64,000 nucleotides of DNA from Streptomyces sp. NBC_00335. GTDB taxonomy: Bacteria > Actinomycetota > Actinomycetes > Streptomycetales > Streptomycetaceae. The notes beneath the pieces are model-generated. The model saw only the letters and a list, made by a program, of their open reading frames with translations, was not told where the DNA came from and searched no databases. The position numbers and the translations under genes are program-made. Within the stretch, counting starts at the first letter, position 1. The number at the start of each line of letters is the position of its first letter. Shown piece after piece: positions 1 to 7,900 of the stretch. The stretch is from assembly GCF_036127095.1 (NCBI RefSeq), contig NZ_CP108006.1, positions 1,426,001 through 1,490,000 on the forward strand, read 5' to 3'.

Positions 1-498
1 CTGGAAACCATCATCTTCGGACCGGCCGACTTCATGGCCTCCATCAACATGAAGTCCCTGGTCGTGGGCATGCAGCCGCCCGGCTACGGCGCGGACGCCT
101 ACCACTACATCCTGATGCGGATCCTGATGGCGGCCCGCATGCACGACCTCCAGGCGATCGACGGCCCCTTCCTCCAGATCAAGAACGTCGACGGCTACCG
201 CGAGGTCGCCGGGCGCGCCGCGGCCCTGGGCTTCGACGGCAAGTGGGTGCTGCACCCCGGCCAGGTCGACGCGGCCAACGAGGTCTTCTCCCCCTCCCAG
301 GAGGACTACGACCACGCCGAGCTGATCCTCGACGCGTACGACTGGTGCACCTCCGAGGCGGGCGGCAAGAAGGGCTCCGCGATGCTCGGCGACGAGATGA
401 TCGACGAGGCCAGCCGCAAGATGGCCCTGGTCATCTCGGGCAAGGGCCGCGCCGCCGGCATGCAGCGCACCACCAAGTTCGAAATCCCGGAGGCCTGA
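1..498 (+). CDS. CoA-ester lyase (HpcH/HpaI aldolase family), 3' part; probable malyl-CoA/beta-methylmalyl-CoA lyase
   Basis: The reading frame is open from base 1, so the start lies upstream and only the last 165 residues are seen. The segment WVLHPGQVDAANEVF is the typical C-terminal signature of citrate lyase beta/malyl-CoA lyase proteins, where the product-binding loop precedes the C-terminal helices. Members cleave or form malyl-CoA-type thioesters using Mg2+. Five bases separate its stop from a MaoC hydratase start, and an acyl-CoA dehydrogenase follows, which is the order of the ethylmalonyl-CoA pathway operon (ccr-meaA-mcl-mch-mcd) of Streptomyces. In that pathway the enzyme splits beta-methylmalyl-CoA into glyoxylate and propionyl-CoA. 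The catalytic N-terminal region cannot be inspected. Substrate is inferred from context. Confidence 0.85.
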   Translation: METIIFGPADFMASINMKSLVVGMQPPGYGADAYHYILMRILMAARMHDLQAIDGPFLQIKNVDGYREVAGRAAALGFDGKWVLHPGQVDAANEVFSPSQEDYDHAELILDAYDWCTSEAGGKKGSAMLGDEMIDEASRKMALVISGKGRAAGMQRTTKFEIPEA

Positions 499-503
499 GC
501 AGC

Positions 504-1016
504 ATGCAGTTCGGACGCACCTACGAAGAGTTCGAGATCGGCGCGGTCTACAAGCACTGGCCCGGAAAGACGGTCACCGAGTACGACGACCACCTCTTCT
601 GTCTGCTGACCATGAACCACCACCCGCTCCACATGGACAGCAACTACGCGGAGAACACGACCGACTTCGGCAAGAACGTGGTCGTGGGCAACTACATCTA
701 CTCCCTGCTGCTGGGCATGTCCGTGCCGGACGTCTCGGGCAAGGCGATCGCCAACCTGGAGATCGAGTCGCTGCGCCACGTGGCGCCGACCTTCCACGGG
801 GACACGATCTACGGCGAGACCACGGTCCTCGACAAGACCCCGTCGAAGTCGAAGAACGACCGCGGCATCGTCTACGTGGAGACCAAGGGCTACAAGCAGG
901 ACGGCACCCTCGTCTGCGTCTTCCGGCGCAAGGTGATGGTCCCGACCGAGACGTACATCAAGGAGCGCGGCGGCGAGCAGCCCGGCCGCCCCACGCTGAA
1001 GGAACAGGGGAAGTAG
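504..1016 (+). CDS. MaoC-family hydratase, probable mesaconyl-CoA hydratase
   Basis: A 170-residue single hot-dog protein starting MQFGRTYEEFEIG. The start chosen at 504 is the first ATG after the upstream lyase stop and gives a family-typical N-terminus. The hydratase-2 active-site area is visible around HHPLHMDSNYA, with Asp and His residues of the type used for water addition, followed by VVVGNYIYSLLLGM, the usual core helix. In the ethylmalonyl-CoA pathway this protein hydrates mesaconyl-CoA to beta-methylmalyl-CoA. It lies between the lyase and an acyl-CoA dehydrogenase, with 5-bp and 4-bp gaps, so co-transcription is very likely. Pathway assignment comes from the neighbours; a general enoyl-CoA hydratase role is the alternative. 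Confidence 0.85.
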   Translation: MQFGRTYEEFEIGAVYKHWPGKTVTEYDDHLFCLLTMNHHPLHMDSNYAENTTDFGKNVVVGNYIYSLLLGMSVPDVSGKAIANLEIESLRHVAPTFHGDTIYGETTVLDKTPSKSKNDRGIVYVETKGYKQDGTLVCVFRRKVMVPTETYIKERGGEQPGRPTLKEQGK

Positions 1017-1020
1017 AACC

Positions 1021-2226
1021 ATGAGCCGACTTGCCCAGACCGCCGGCCTGACGGACGACCAGAGGGACATCCTCAAGACCGTCCGGGAGTTCGTCGACAA
1101 GGAGATCATCCCGGTCGCGACCGAGCTGGAGCACCGGGACGAGTACCCGCAGCAGATCGTCGACGGTCTCAAGGAACTCGGCCTCTTCGGCCTGATGATC
1201 CCGGAGGAGTACGGCGGCCTGGGTGAGTCGCTGCTCACCTACGCCCTGTGCGTCGAGGAGATCGCGCGCGGCTGGATGTCCGTCTCGGGCATCATCAACA
1301 CGCACTTCATCGTGGCGTACATGCTCAAGCAGCACGGCACCCAGGAGCAGAGGGAGTACTTCCTTCCGCGGATGGCGCTGGGCGAGGTGCGCGGCGCGTT
1401 CTCTATGTCCGAGCCGGGGCTCGGCTCCGATGTGTCGGCCATCACCTCCAAGGCGGTCAAGGACGGCGACGAGTACGTCCTGAACGGCCAGAAGATGTGG
1501 CTGACGAACGGCGGCACCTCCACGCTGGTGGCCGTTCTGGTGCGCAGTGACGAAGGACACCCCGAGGGCACCGCGCCCCACAAGTCGATGACGACCTTCC
1601 TCGTGGAGAAGGAGGCCGGCTTCGGTGAGGTGCGTCCCGGCCTGACCATCCCCGGCAAGATCGACAAGATGGGCTACAAGGGCGTCGACACGACCGAGCT
1701 CATCATGGACGGACTGCGCATTCCGGCCAATCGGGTGCTCGGCGGCCAGACCGGCCGAGGGTTTTACCAAATGATGGACGGGGTCGAGGTCGGCCGCGTC
1801 AACGTGGCGGCCCGTGGTTGCGGCGTCGCGCAGCGTGCGTTCGAGCTGGGTGTCTCGTATGCCCAGCAACGTCACACTTTCGGCAAGGCCATCGCCGAGC
1901 ACCAGGCGATCCAGTTCAAGCTGGCCGAGATGGCTACCAAGGTCGAAGCCGCCCATGCGATGATGGTCAATGCAGCACGCAAAAAGGACTCCGGGGAACG
2001 AAACGACCTCGAAGCAGGGATGGCGAAGTACCTCGCCTCCGAGTACTGCAAGGAGGTGGTGGAGGACGCGTTCCGTATCCACGGTGGCTACGGCTTCTCG
2101 AAGGAGTACGAGATCGAGCGCCTCTACCGAGAGGCACCCATGCTGCTCATCGGCGAAGGTACCGCCGAGATCCAGAAAATGATCATCGGGCGACGCCTGC
2201 TCGAGGAGTACCGGCTCCAGGGCTGA
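1021..2226 (+). CDS. Acyl-CoA dehydrogenase, probable methylsuccinyl-CoA dehydrogenase
   Basis: A 401-residue protein with the full acyl-CoA dehydrogenase architecture: helical N-terminal domain, beta domain with the FAD-contacting AFSMSEPGLGSD and MWLTNGG segments, and helical C-terminal domain. The catalytic base is probably Glu379 in IGEGTAEIQ, the position used by short-chain acyl-CoA dehydrogenases. It is third in the ethylmalonyl-CoA gene string, where the matching step oxidises (2S)-methylsuccinyl-CoA to mesaconyl-CoA. Its length is that of an ordinary acyl-CoA dehydrogenase, shorter than the proteobacterial methylsuccinyl-CoA dehydrogenases I know, which carry an N-terminal extension. 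The pathway supplies methylmalonyl- and ethylmalonyl-CoA for polyketides. Confidence 0.87.
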   Translation: MSRLAQTAGLTDDQRDILKTVREFVDKEIIPVATELEHRDEYPQQIVDGLKELGLFGLMIPEEYGGLGESLLTYALCVEEIARGWMSVSGIINTHFIVAYMLKQHGTQEQREYFLPRMALGEVRGAFSMSEPGLGSDVSAITSKAVKDGDEYVLNGQKMWLTNGGTSTLVAVLVRSDEGHPEGTAPHKSMTTFLVEKEAGFGEVRPGLTIPGKIDKMGYKGVDTTELIMDGLRIPANRVLGGQTGRGFYQMMDGVEVGRVNVAARGCGVAQRAFELGVSYAQQRHTFGKAIAEHQAIQFKLAEMATKVEAAHAMMVNAARKKDSGERNDLEAGMAKYLASEYCKEVVEDAFRIHGGYGFSKEYEIERLYREAPMLLIGEGTAEIQKMIIGRRLLEEYRLQG

Positions 2227-2232
2227 AAGTCC

Positions 2233-2269
2233 CTTTTGCGGTAAATCATCCAGTGGTTTTCCGCAAAAG
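2233..2269. terminator. Inverted repeat after the acyl-CoA dehydrogenase gene
   Basis: CTTTTGCGG (2233-2241) and CCGCAAAAG (2261-2269) are perfect 9-bp arms with a 19-base loop, beginning 7 bases after the stop codon. It could end the ethylmalonyl-CoA transcript. There is no long T-run, so it may be a weak terminator or a regulatory stem in the 185-bp leader of psd. Confidence 0.45.
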
Positions 2270-2411
2270 AGTCACTAGCAGTCACTGGCTCACGGTCATC
2301 GACTCGGCTTCTGGCTTGCCCAGTTGTTGCGTGCAACCGATAGCATTCCAGTAAAGCCGCCGTCCCGTCCCCCCGTTTGCGGCGCGGCATCACCCGCTAC
2401 GAAGGTCATCC

Positions 2412-3068
2412 ATGCCCCACAGCCAAACCTCTGCACCTCGCGTCGGCCTCCTCGGTGGACGCCTCGCGCGCGGAGCATCGCCGTGGCTTCTGCCGACCGT
2501 CGCCACCGCCGCCGTCAGCCTCGTCCGGGCCCGCAAGTCCGGACGCTGGGCGGCAGTGGCCGTGCCCACCACCGCGCTCGCGGCGGGCATGCTGTGGTTC
2601 TTCCGCGACCCCGAGCGTGAGATCACTCAGGGCCGGGTCATCTCCCCCGCCGACGGTGTGGTGCAGAGCATCATGCCGTGGAAGGACGGGCGGACCCGCG
2701 TCGCGATCTTCATGAGCCCGCTGAACGTCCACGTCAACCGTGCGCCCCTCGCGGGCACGGTGACGTCCGTGGAACACGTTCCCGGTGGATTCGTTCCGGC
2801 GTTCAACAAGGAGAGCGAGAACAACGAGCGCGTCGTCTGGCACTTCGACACCGAGCTCGGCGACATCGAGATGGTGCAGATCGCCGGCGCCGTCGCCCGT
2901 CGCATCGTCCCGTACCTGCCGGCCGGCACCAAGGTGGAGCAGGGCGAACGCATCGGTCTGATCCGCTTCGGCTCCCGCGTCGACATCTACCTCCCCGAGG
3001 GCGTCGAGATCGCGGTCGAGGTCGGACAGGCCACCACCGCGGGGGTGACCCGAATTGACCGTGACTGA
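2412..3068 (+). CDS. psd: Phosphatidylserine decarboxylase proenzyme
   Basis: A 218-residue short-type phosphatidylserine decarboxylase. The autocleavage site is Gly187-Ser188 in LIRFGSRVD near the C-terminus; cleavage turns Ser188 into the pyruvoyl cofactor of the small alpha chain. Other family blocks are WFFRDPER, VISPADGVVQ and the conserved His in SPLNVHVNRAP. A hydrophobic stretch around residues 45-60 suggests peripheral or monotopic membrane attachment. The enzyme makes phosphatidylethanolamine from phosphatidylserine. The start has a GAAGG ribosome site five bases upstream. The gene overlaps pssA by 14 bp, so the two consecutive steps of phosphatidylethanolamine synthesis are probably translationally coupled. 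Confidence 0.95.
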   Translation: MPHSQTSAPRVGLLGGRLARGASPWLLPTVATAAVSLVRARKSGRWAAVAVPTTALAAGMLWFFRDPEREITQGRVISPADGVVQSIMPWKDGRTRVAIFMSPLNVHVNRAPLAGTVTSVEHVPGGFVPAFNKESENNERVVWHFDTELGDIEMVQIAGAVARRIVPYLPAGTKVEQGERIGLIRFGSRVDIYLPEGVEIAVEVGQATTAGVTRIDRD

Positions 3069-3933
3069 ACCTGAAACCCCGGCGAACCTGTCGACGCCGG
3101 CATCGGGATGGGTACCCGAGGCGTCCGAGGAGGAGTCTCCCGAGGACGACATGCCGCTGTCACTGCGGCTGTCGATAGCGGACACCCTGACCCTCGGCAA
3201 CGCGACGTGCGGATTCATGGCGGTGTACTTCACCACCACCGGGATCCTCATCCCGCACCTCACCGGCAGCGGCGAGTCGGGCATGGCCCGCAGCAGCGCG
3301 GCGACCGCCGTGATACTGATGCTGCTCGCCGCGGTCTTCGACCTCTTCGACGGCATCGTGGCCCGCAAGCTGCGCAGCTCGCCGATGGGCGCGGAGCTGG
3401 ACAACCTGTCCGACCTGATCAGCTTCGGCCTGGCCCCGGCGTACTTCGTCCTCGTCTACGGCATGGTCGCCGATGACGCGGTGCAGAAGATGTCGGCGCT
3501 GGCGGCGATCGTCGTCCTGCTGGCCGTCGTCCTGCGCCTCGCGAGATTCAGCTGCGTGGCGATGAAGGACGGCATGTTCCAGGGCATGCCGAGCCCCTTC
3601 GGTGCGCTGACGGTCGTCTCGATCGTGCTGCTGGAGCTGCCGTTCATCCCGACCCTGCTGGCGATCGTCGGCGTGGCCTGGCTGATGGTGAGCCGGGTCG
3701 AGTACCCCAAGCCGCGGGGTGTCCTCGCGGTGGCGATGCTCAGCTGGATCGTCGCGGCGATGGGTCTGCTGGCCGCGTGGGCGTTCGACGCGCCGGGCGG
3801 CGGGCTGCTGCTCCAGACCGGCTGCGCGCTGCAGATCGCTCTGGCGGCGACCATCCCGCTGTTCGCGACGACCCGTCGCGCGAACACGTTCCGCCACAAC
3901 CGCCGTGAGGCGCGGGCCACCCAGGCCCCGTAG
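3055..3933 (+). CDS. pssA: CDP-diacylglycerol--serine O-phosphatidyltransferase
   Basis: An integral membrane enzyme of about 292 residues. The CDP-alcohol phosphotransferase signature is seen as DLFDGIVARK followed by GAELDNLSD, giving the DG-x2-AR-x8-G-x3-D-x3-D pattern. Several hydrophobic segments follow, as expected for a multi-helix membrane protein. It transfers phosphatidyl from CDP-diacylglycerol to serine, and its product is the substrate of the overlapping psd gene. The start is TTG at 3055 or GTG at 3061; both lie inside the end of psd. The N-terminal 35 residues are acidic and probably cytosolic. A strong hairpin follows about 20 bases after the stop. Confidence 0.93.
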   Translation: MTVTEPETPANLSTPASGWVPEASEEESPEDDMPLSLRLSIADTLTLGNATCGFMAVYFTTTGILIPHLTGSGESGMARSSAATAVILMLLAAVFDLFDGIVARKLRSSPMGAELDNLSDLISFGLAPAYFVLVYGMVADDAVQKMSALAAIVVLLAVVLRLARFSCVAMKDGMFQGMPSPFGALTVVSIVLLELPFIPTLLAIVGVAWLMVSRVEYPKPRGVLAVAMLSWIVAAMGLLAAWAFDAPGGGLLLQTGCALQIALAATIPLFATTRRANTFRHNRREARATQAP

Positions 3934-3953
3934 CCCCGGCTGTACGCGCACGC

Positions 3954-3991
3954 AAGGGCCCCCGGCCGCCACCAGGCAACCGGGGGCCCTT
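3954..3991. terminator. Hairpin terminator after pssA
   Basis: AAGGGCCCCCGG (3954-3965) pairs perfectly with CCGGGGGCCCTT (3980-3991), giving a 12-bp stem with a 14-base loop flanked by A and T residues. It sits 20 bases after the pssA stop and is a convincing end for the psd-pssA transcript. Confidence 0.8.
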
Positions 3992-4017
3992 TCGCGTGCG
4001 CGGGGGCCCTACGCCGC

Positions 4018-4090
4018 TGCGGCGGGGTCCGGGGCGGAGCCCCGGGGAACGGTGGAAGGGTGGGGTAGGGGACCTCGCCCCGCGCAGCGG
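4018..4090. repeat. Dispersed GC-rich intergenic repeat, copy 1
   Basis: The stretch carrying GGAGCCCCGGGGAACGGTGG and then AAGGGTGGGGTAGGGG is nearly the same as sequences in both arms of the inverted repeat at 11035-11200, where the motif GGGAACGGTGGAAGGGCGGG occurs in both orientations. It lies in the gap between pssA and the ada/alkA gene and overlaps no plausible coding sequence. Function unknown. Confidence 0.6.
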
Positions 4091-4199
4091 CGCATCCGGT
4101 GCCGGGCCCGGCGGCGGGCGCCCGGCCGGGGGGGTCCCCGTAACGTTGGTGTCGGAAAACCGCCAGCCCGGGGACCGGCCGCCCAGGAGGATGGGAGCC

Positions 4200-5687
4200 A
4201 TGTACACCGATACGGAGCGTTGCGTGCGGGCAGTCCAGTCGAAGGACGCCCGCTTCGACGGCTGGTTCTTCACCGCCGTGAGGACCACCGGCATCTACTG
4301 CCGCCCCAGCTGCCCCGCCGTACCGCCCAAGGTCGAGAACATGACCTTCCTCCCCAGCGCCGCCGCCTGCCAGCAGAGCGGCTACCGGGCCTGCAAGCGC
4401 TGCCGGCCCGACACCTCCCCCGGCTCCCCCGAGTGGAACGCCCGCGCGGACGCCGTCGCCCGGGCCATGCGCCTCATCCAGGACGGGGTGGTCGACCGGG
4501 AGGGCGTCCCGGGGCTGGCCTCCCGGCTCGGGTACTCCGCCCGCCAGGTGGAGCGCCAGCTGGGCGCGGAGCTCGGCGCCGGCCCCCTCGCCCTCGCCCG
4601 GGCCCAGCGCGCGCAGACCGCCCGGCTGCTGATCGAGACCTCCGGGCTCCCGATGGGCGACATCGCCTTCGCCGCGGGGTTCTCCTCGATCCGGACCTTC
4701 AACGACACCGTCCGCGAGGTCTTCGCCCTGGCCCCGAGCGAGCTGCGGGCCAAGGCCGCCGGCCGGGGGCCCGTCCGGGGTGCCGGGCCCGCCCAGGTGC
4801 CCGGCACCATAAGCCTGCGGCTCCCCTTCCGTGCCCCGCTCACCCCCGACAACCTCTTCGGCCACCTCGCCGCGACCGCCGTCCCCGGGGTCGAGGAGTG
4901 GCGGGCGGGCGCCTACCGCCGCACGCTCCGGCTCCCGTACGGCACCGGCGTCGTCTCCCTCACCCCGCAGCCCGACCACATCGGCTGCCGGCTCGCCCTG
5001 ACCGACCTGCGCGACCTGACCATCGCCATCAGCCGCTGCCGGCGGCTCCTGGACCTCGACGCGGACCCCGAGGCCGTCGACGAGCAGCTGCGTGCCGACC
5101 CGCTGCTCGCCCCTCTCGTGGCCAAGGCTCCCGGCCGCCGGGTGCCCCGTACCGTCGACGCGGAGGAGTTCGCCGTACGGGCCGTGCTCGGGCAGCAGGT
5201 GTCCACCGCGGCGGCCCGTACGCACGCGGCCCGGCTGGTGCGCTCCTTGGGCGAGCCGGTGACCGACCCCGAGGGCGGGCTGACGCACCTGTTCCCGACC
5301 CCGCAGGCCCTGGCCGGGGTGGACCCGGAGTCCCTGGCCATGCCGCGCAGCCGGCGGGCCACCTTCACCACGCTCGTCTCGGCCCTGGCCGACGGCTCGC
5401 TCCCGCTCGGCATCGACAGCGACTGGGAGGCGGCCCGCGCACGGCTGGGGGCGCTGCCCGGCTTCGGGCCGTGGACCACCGAGATCATCGCGATGCGGGC
5501 CCTGGGCGACCCGGACGCCTTCATCCCGGGCGACCTGGGCATCCGGCGGGCCGCGCAGGGGCTCGGGCTGCCCTCCACGCCCGCGGCGCTGACGGCCCGC
5601 GCGGCGCGCTGGCGGCCCTGGCGCGCGTACGCCGTGCAGTACCTGTGGGCCACCGAGGACCACGCGATCAACGTCCTGCCCGCCTGA
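4200..5687 (+). CDS. alkA: Ada-type regulator fused to AlkA 3-methyladenine DNA glycosylase
   Basis: A 495-residue fusion. Residues 1-80 form the Ada zinc/methyl-phosphotriester domain with Cys34, Cys38, Cys65 and Cys68 (GIYCRPSCPA and ACKRCRPD). An AraC-type helix-turn-helix region follows (about 90-185). The AlkA N-terminal domain and the helix-hairpin-helix glycosylase domain (about 200-490) carry LPGFGPWTTEII and the catalytic-Asp loop FIPGDLGIRRA. It should sense methyl-phosphotriesters, regulate its own operon and excise alkylated purines. Start at 4200 rather than 4191 because AGGAGG (4185-4190) is nine bases upstream of 4200 but directly abuts 4191. The ogt gene follows after 31 bp, so both repair genes are probably one adaptive unit. 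Confidence 0.93.
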   Translation: MYTDTERCVRAVQSKDARFDGWFFTAVRTTGIYCRPSCPAVPPKVENMTFLPSAAACQQSGYRACKRCRPDTSPGSPEWNARADAVARAMRLIQDGVVDREGVPGLASRLGYSARQVERQLGAELGAGPLALARAQRAQTARLLIETSGLPMGDIAFAAGFSSIRTFNDTVREVFALAPSELRAKAAGRGPVRGAGPAQVPGTISLRLPFRAPLTPDNLFGHLAATAVPGVEEWRAGAYRRTLRLPYGTGVVSLTPQPDHIGCRLALTDLRDLTIAISRCRRLLDLDADPEAVDEQLRADPLLAPLVAKAPGRRVPRTVDAEEFAVRAVLGQQVSTAAARTHAARLVRSLGEPVTDPEGGLTHLFPTPQALAGVDPESLAMPRSRRATFTTLVSALADGSLPLGIDSDWEAARARLGALPGFGPWTTEIIAMRALGDPDAFIPGDLGIRRAAQGLGLPSTPAALTARAARWRPWRAYAVQYLWATEDHAINVLPA

Positions 5688-5718
5688 CCCGACCGACTTC
5701 AGAGGAGTACGAGCCACC

Positions 5719-6231
5719 ATGAGCAGCAGCACGAGTAGCACCAGGCACCACACCGTCGTGGACAGCCCCTACGGGCCCCTCACCCTCGTCGCCGCCGACG
5801 GGGTCCTCTGCGGGCTCTACATGACCGGGCAGCGCCACCGCCCGGCCGAGGAGTCCTTCGGGGAGCGCGTCGCGGCGAGCGAGGCCCCCTTCCCGGAGGT
5901 GGAGCGGCAGCTGACCGCGTACTTCGCCGGGGAGCTCACCTCCTTCGACCTGCCGGTCCGGCTGGAGGGCACCGAGTTCCAGCGCAGCGTGTGGGAGCAG
6001 CTCGTACGGATCCCCTACGGGCAGACCTGGTCCTACGGGGAGCTGGCCGCCAAGCTCGGCAAGCCGAACGCCTCGCGCGCGGTGGGGCTGGCCAACGGGA
6101 AGAACCCGGTCGGCATCATCGTGCCGTGCCACCGCGTCATCGGGTCGTCCGGCTCCATGACCGGCTACGGCGGCGGCATCGACCGCAAGGTCCGCCTGCT
6201 GGCCTTCGAGTCCGGAGCCGAGCAGCTCTAG
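5719..6231 (+). CDS. ogt: Methylated-DNA--protein-cysteine methyltransferase
   Basis: A 170-residue suicide repair protein that moves the alkyl group from O6-alkylguanine in DNA to its own cysteine. The acceptor is Cys137 in the signature VPCHRVIG, followed by MTGYGGGIDRK, the C-terminal lid typical of Ogt/MGMT. The helix-turn-helix that enters the minor groove is in YGQTWSYGELAAKLG, with the arginine finger in NASRAVG. An AGAGGAG ribosome site precedes the ATG. It lies 31 bp after the Ada/AlkA fusion and completes an alkylation-response pair. Its TAG stop shares a CTAG tetranucleotide with the stop of the convergent acetyltransferase gene. Confidence 0.95.
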   Translation: MSSSTSSTRHHTVVDSPYGPLTLVAADGVLCGLYMTGQRHRPAEESFGERVAASEAPFPEVERQLTAYFAGELTSFDLPVRLEGTEFQRSVWEQLVRIPYGQTWSYGELAAKLGKPNASRAVGLANGKNPVGIIVPCHRVIGSSGSMTGYGGGIDRKVRLLAFESGAEQL

Positions 6232-6878
6232 GACTCAGCCGACGGGGGTGCGACCGCTTCGAGGTCCGCGACCGTACCGGACATGACGGCACGGACGTGC
6301 CGGGTGAGGTGCTCCACGGGCCAGTCCCACCAGGCGAGGGCGAGCAGGCGGGCGATCTCCTCGTCGGTGTGGCGGGTGCGGATGAGGGTGGCCGGGTTGC
6401 CACCGACGATCCCGTAGTCGGGGACGTCGTCCACGACCACGGCGCCGGCCGCGATGATCGCGCCGTGCCCGATGCGCACCCCGGGCATGACCATCGCGTG
6501 GTAGCCGAACCAGACGTCGTTGCCGACGACGGTGTCGCCCCGGCCGGGCAGGCCTGCGAGCAGGTCGAAGTGGTCGGCCCAGGATCCGCCCATGATGGGG
6601 AAGGGGAACGTGGAGGGGCCGTCCATGCGGTGGTTGGCGCCGTTCATGAGGAACCGGACCCCGGTGCCCAGCGCGCAGAACTTCCCGATGACCAGCTTCT
6701 CCGGCCCGTAGTGGTAGAGCACGTTGCGGGTCTCGAACGCGGTGGGATCGTCCGGGTCGTCGTAGTAGGAGTACTCCCCCACCTCGATCAGCGGCGAGGT
6801 GACCAGCGGCTTCAGCAGCACCACGCGCGGCTGGTCGGGAAACGGGTGGAGCACCGTCGGGTCCGCGGGGAAAGGCAT
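6228..6878 (-). CDS. Vat/CatB-type hexapeptide-repeat O-acetyltransferase
   Basis: A 216-residue left-handed beta-helix acyltransferase. The hexapeptide repeat region covers VIGKFCALGTGVRF and later VVGNDVWFGYHAMVMPGVRI and IGHGAIIAAGAVV. The loop carrying NGANHRMDG matches the catalytic-His loop of xenobiotic acyltransferases such as Vat(D) and CatB. Vat enzymes acetylate streptogramin A and CatB enzymes acetylate chloramphenicol; many chromosomal relatives have unknown substrates, so resistance is possible but not shown. It follows a 142-residue hypothetical gene after 3 bp, so the two are probably co-transcribed. The stop codon overlaps that of ogt. Confidence 0.85.
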   Translation of the reverse strand: MPFPADPTVLHPFPDQPRVVLLKPLVTSPLIEVGEYSYYDDPDDPTAFETRNVLYHYGPEKLVIGKFCALGTGVRFLMNGANHRMDGPSTFPFPIMGGSWADHFDLLAGLPGRGDTVVGNDVWFGYHAMVMPGVRIGHGAIIAAGAVVVDDVPDYGIVGGNPATLIRTRHTDEEIARLLALAWWDWPVEHLTRHVRAVMSGTVADLEAVAPPSAES

Positions 6879-6881
6879 GCC

Positions 6882-7310
6882 CTAGATGACCACCAGCGGC
6901 ACCAGCAGCGCGAAGGCGGCGCCTGCCTCGACCGCGTAGGCGTACAGGGACGGGTGCTGGACGGGGGCCGCGAGCAGGACCACGCTCTGCTGGGCGGCGG
7001 CCGCGACGACCCAGTCGGCGTCGGCGCCGAGGCCGCCCTGGTACCAGCCCTCGCAGGAGCCGGGGCCGGTGACGGCCAGGACGTCGTCCTCGCGGCGGTA
7101 GAAGGCCTGCCAGCCCTCGGCCGGCACGGACCAGGCCTCGAAGTCGGTGAACTGGGCCCAGCCGCCGTCGCGGATCGCGGTGTCGAACATCCAGACCGGC
7201 ACCCCGTCCGGGGTGACCTCGCCGCTCTCCTGCTGGTCGGTGGTGAAGTGGACCATGGGCAGGGCGTCGGGCCCGTCGGCGGTGCTGGGCCAGGCGTACA
7301 TCGTGATCAT
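6882..7310 (-). CDS. Hypothetical protein, 142 aa
   Basis: No family recognised. The protein is acidic and rich in Trp and Tyr (TMYAWPST, FEAWSVPAEGWQAFYR, GSCEGWYQGG), with an Ala/Val-rich hydrophobic C-terminus that looks like a folded core rather than a membrane anchor. It may start at 7310 or at the second ATG at 7301; neither has a clear ribosome site. Codon bias is like its neighbours. It ends 3 bp before the acetyltransferase start, suggesting one mRNA, and a Nudix gene lies 52 bp upstream on the same strand. Function not inferred. Confidence 0.7.
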   Translation of the reverse strand: MITMYAWPSTADGPDALPMVHFTTDQQESGEVTPDGVPVWMFDTAIRDGGWAQFTDFEAWSVPAEGWQAFYRREDDVLAVTGPGSCEGWYQGGLGADADWVVAAAAQQSVVLLAAPVQHPSLYAYAVEAGAAFALLVPLVVI

Positions 7311-7362
7311 CTGCTGAATTCTGTCCTGCTCGGTGTAGGCACGGAATAACGAGCGGAGGGCG

Positions 7363-7863
7363 CTACGAGGCCTGCGGCCTGCGGCCGTTCTCCAGCTCCA
7401 CGGTGCCCTCGCCGGTCCGCAGGACCCGGCATGCCTCCACGGTGCGCAGGCCCAGGGATCCGAGCAGATGGTCCGTCAGCTCGGCCGGCTCCACCAGCCT
7501 CCACGAGATCAGCTCCTCTTCCTGGAGCTTGATGGAGGCGAGCTGTTCGGCGTCGAGCACGCCGCCGTCGTAGAGGTACGCGACGAGCGGGGGCCGGCCC
7601 TCGCCGACCGACCAGTCGACGGCGAGCAGCCGGCCGAGCGGTACGTCGATGCCGATCTCCTCGGCGCTCTCCCGGCGGGCGGCCGTACGCGGGGACTCCC
7701 CCGTGTCCGACTCGATGGTGCCGCCCGGCAGCGCCCAGCCCTCCCGGTAGTTGGGCTCGACGAGGAGCACCCGGCCCTCCGCGTCCCGGAAGAGGGCGGC
7801 CGCTCCGGCCAGCACCCGGGGCAGGCTCGTGATGTAGGTGGCGTAGTCATCGGTGGTGGTCAC
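7363..7863 (-). CDS. Nudix hydrolase
   Basis: A 166-residue Nudix protein. The Nudix box begins at about residue 48 (GGTIESDTGES) and ends with AARRESAEEIGI, matching G-x5-E-x7-RE-U-x-EE-x-G-U with the metal-binding RExxEE intact. Such enzymes hydrolyse nucleoside diphosphates linked to another moiety. Substrate cannot be told from the sequence. It stands alone between the BCCT transporter and the hypothetical/acetyltransferase pair, all on the minus strand with small gaps. Confidence 0.9.
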   Translation of the reverse strand: MTTTDDYATYITSLPRVLAGAAALFRDAEGRVLLVEPNYREGWALPGGTIESDTGESPRTAARRESAEEIGIDVPLGRLLAVDWSVGEGRPPLVAYLYDGGVLDAEQLASIKLQEEELISWRLVEPAELTDHLLGSLGLRTVEACRVLRTGEGTVELENGRRPQAS

Positions 7864-7900
7864 GCCGCAACCCTACCCAGCCGCCCCGGGTGGCCGGGGA

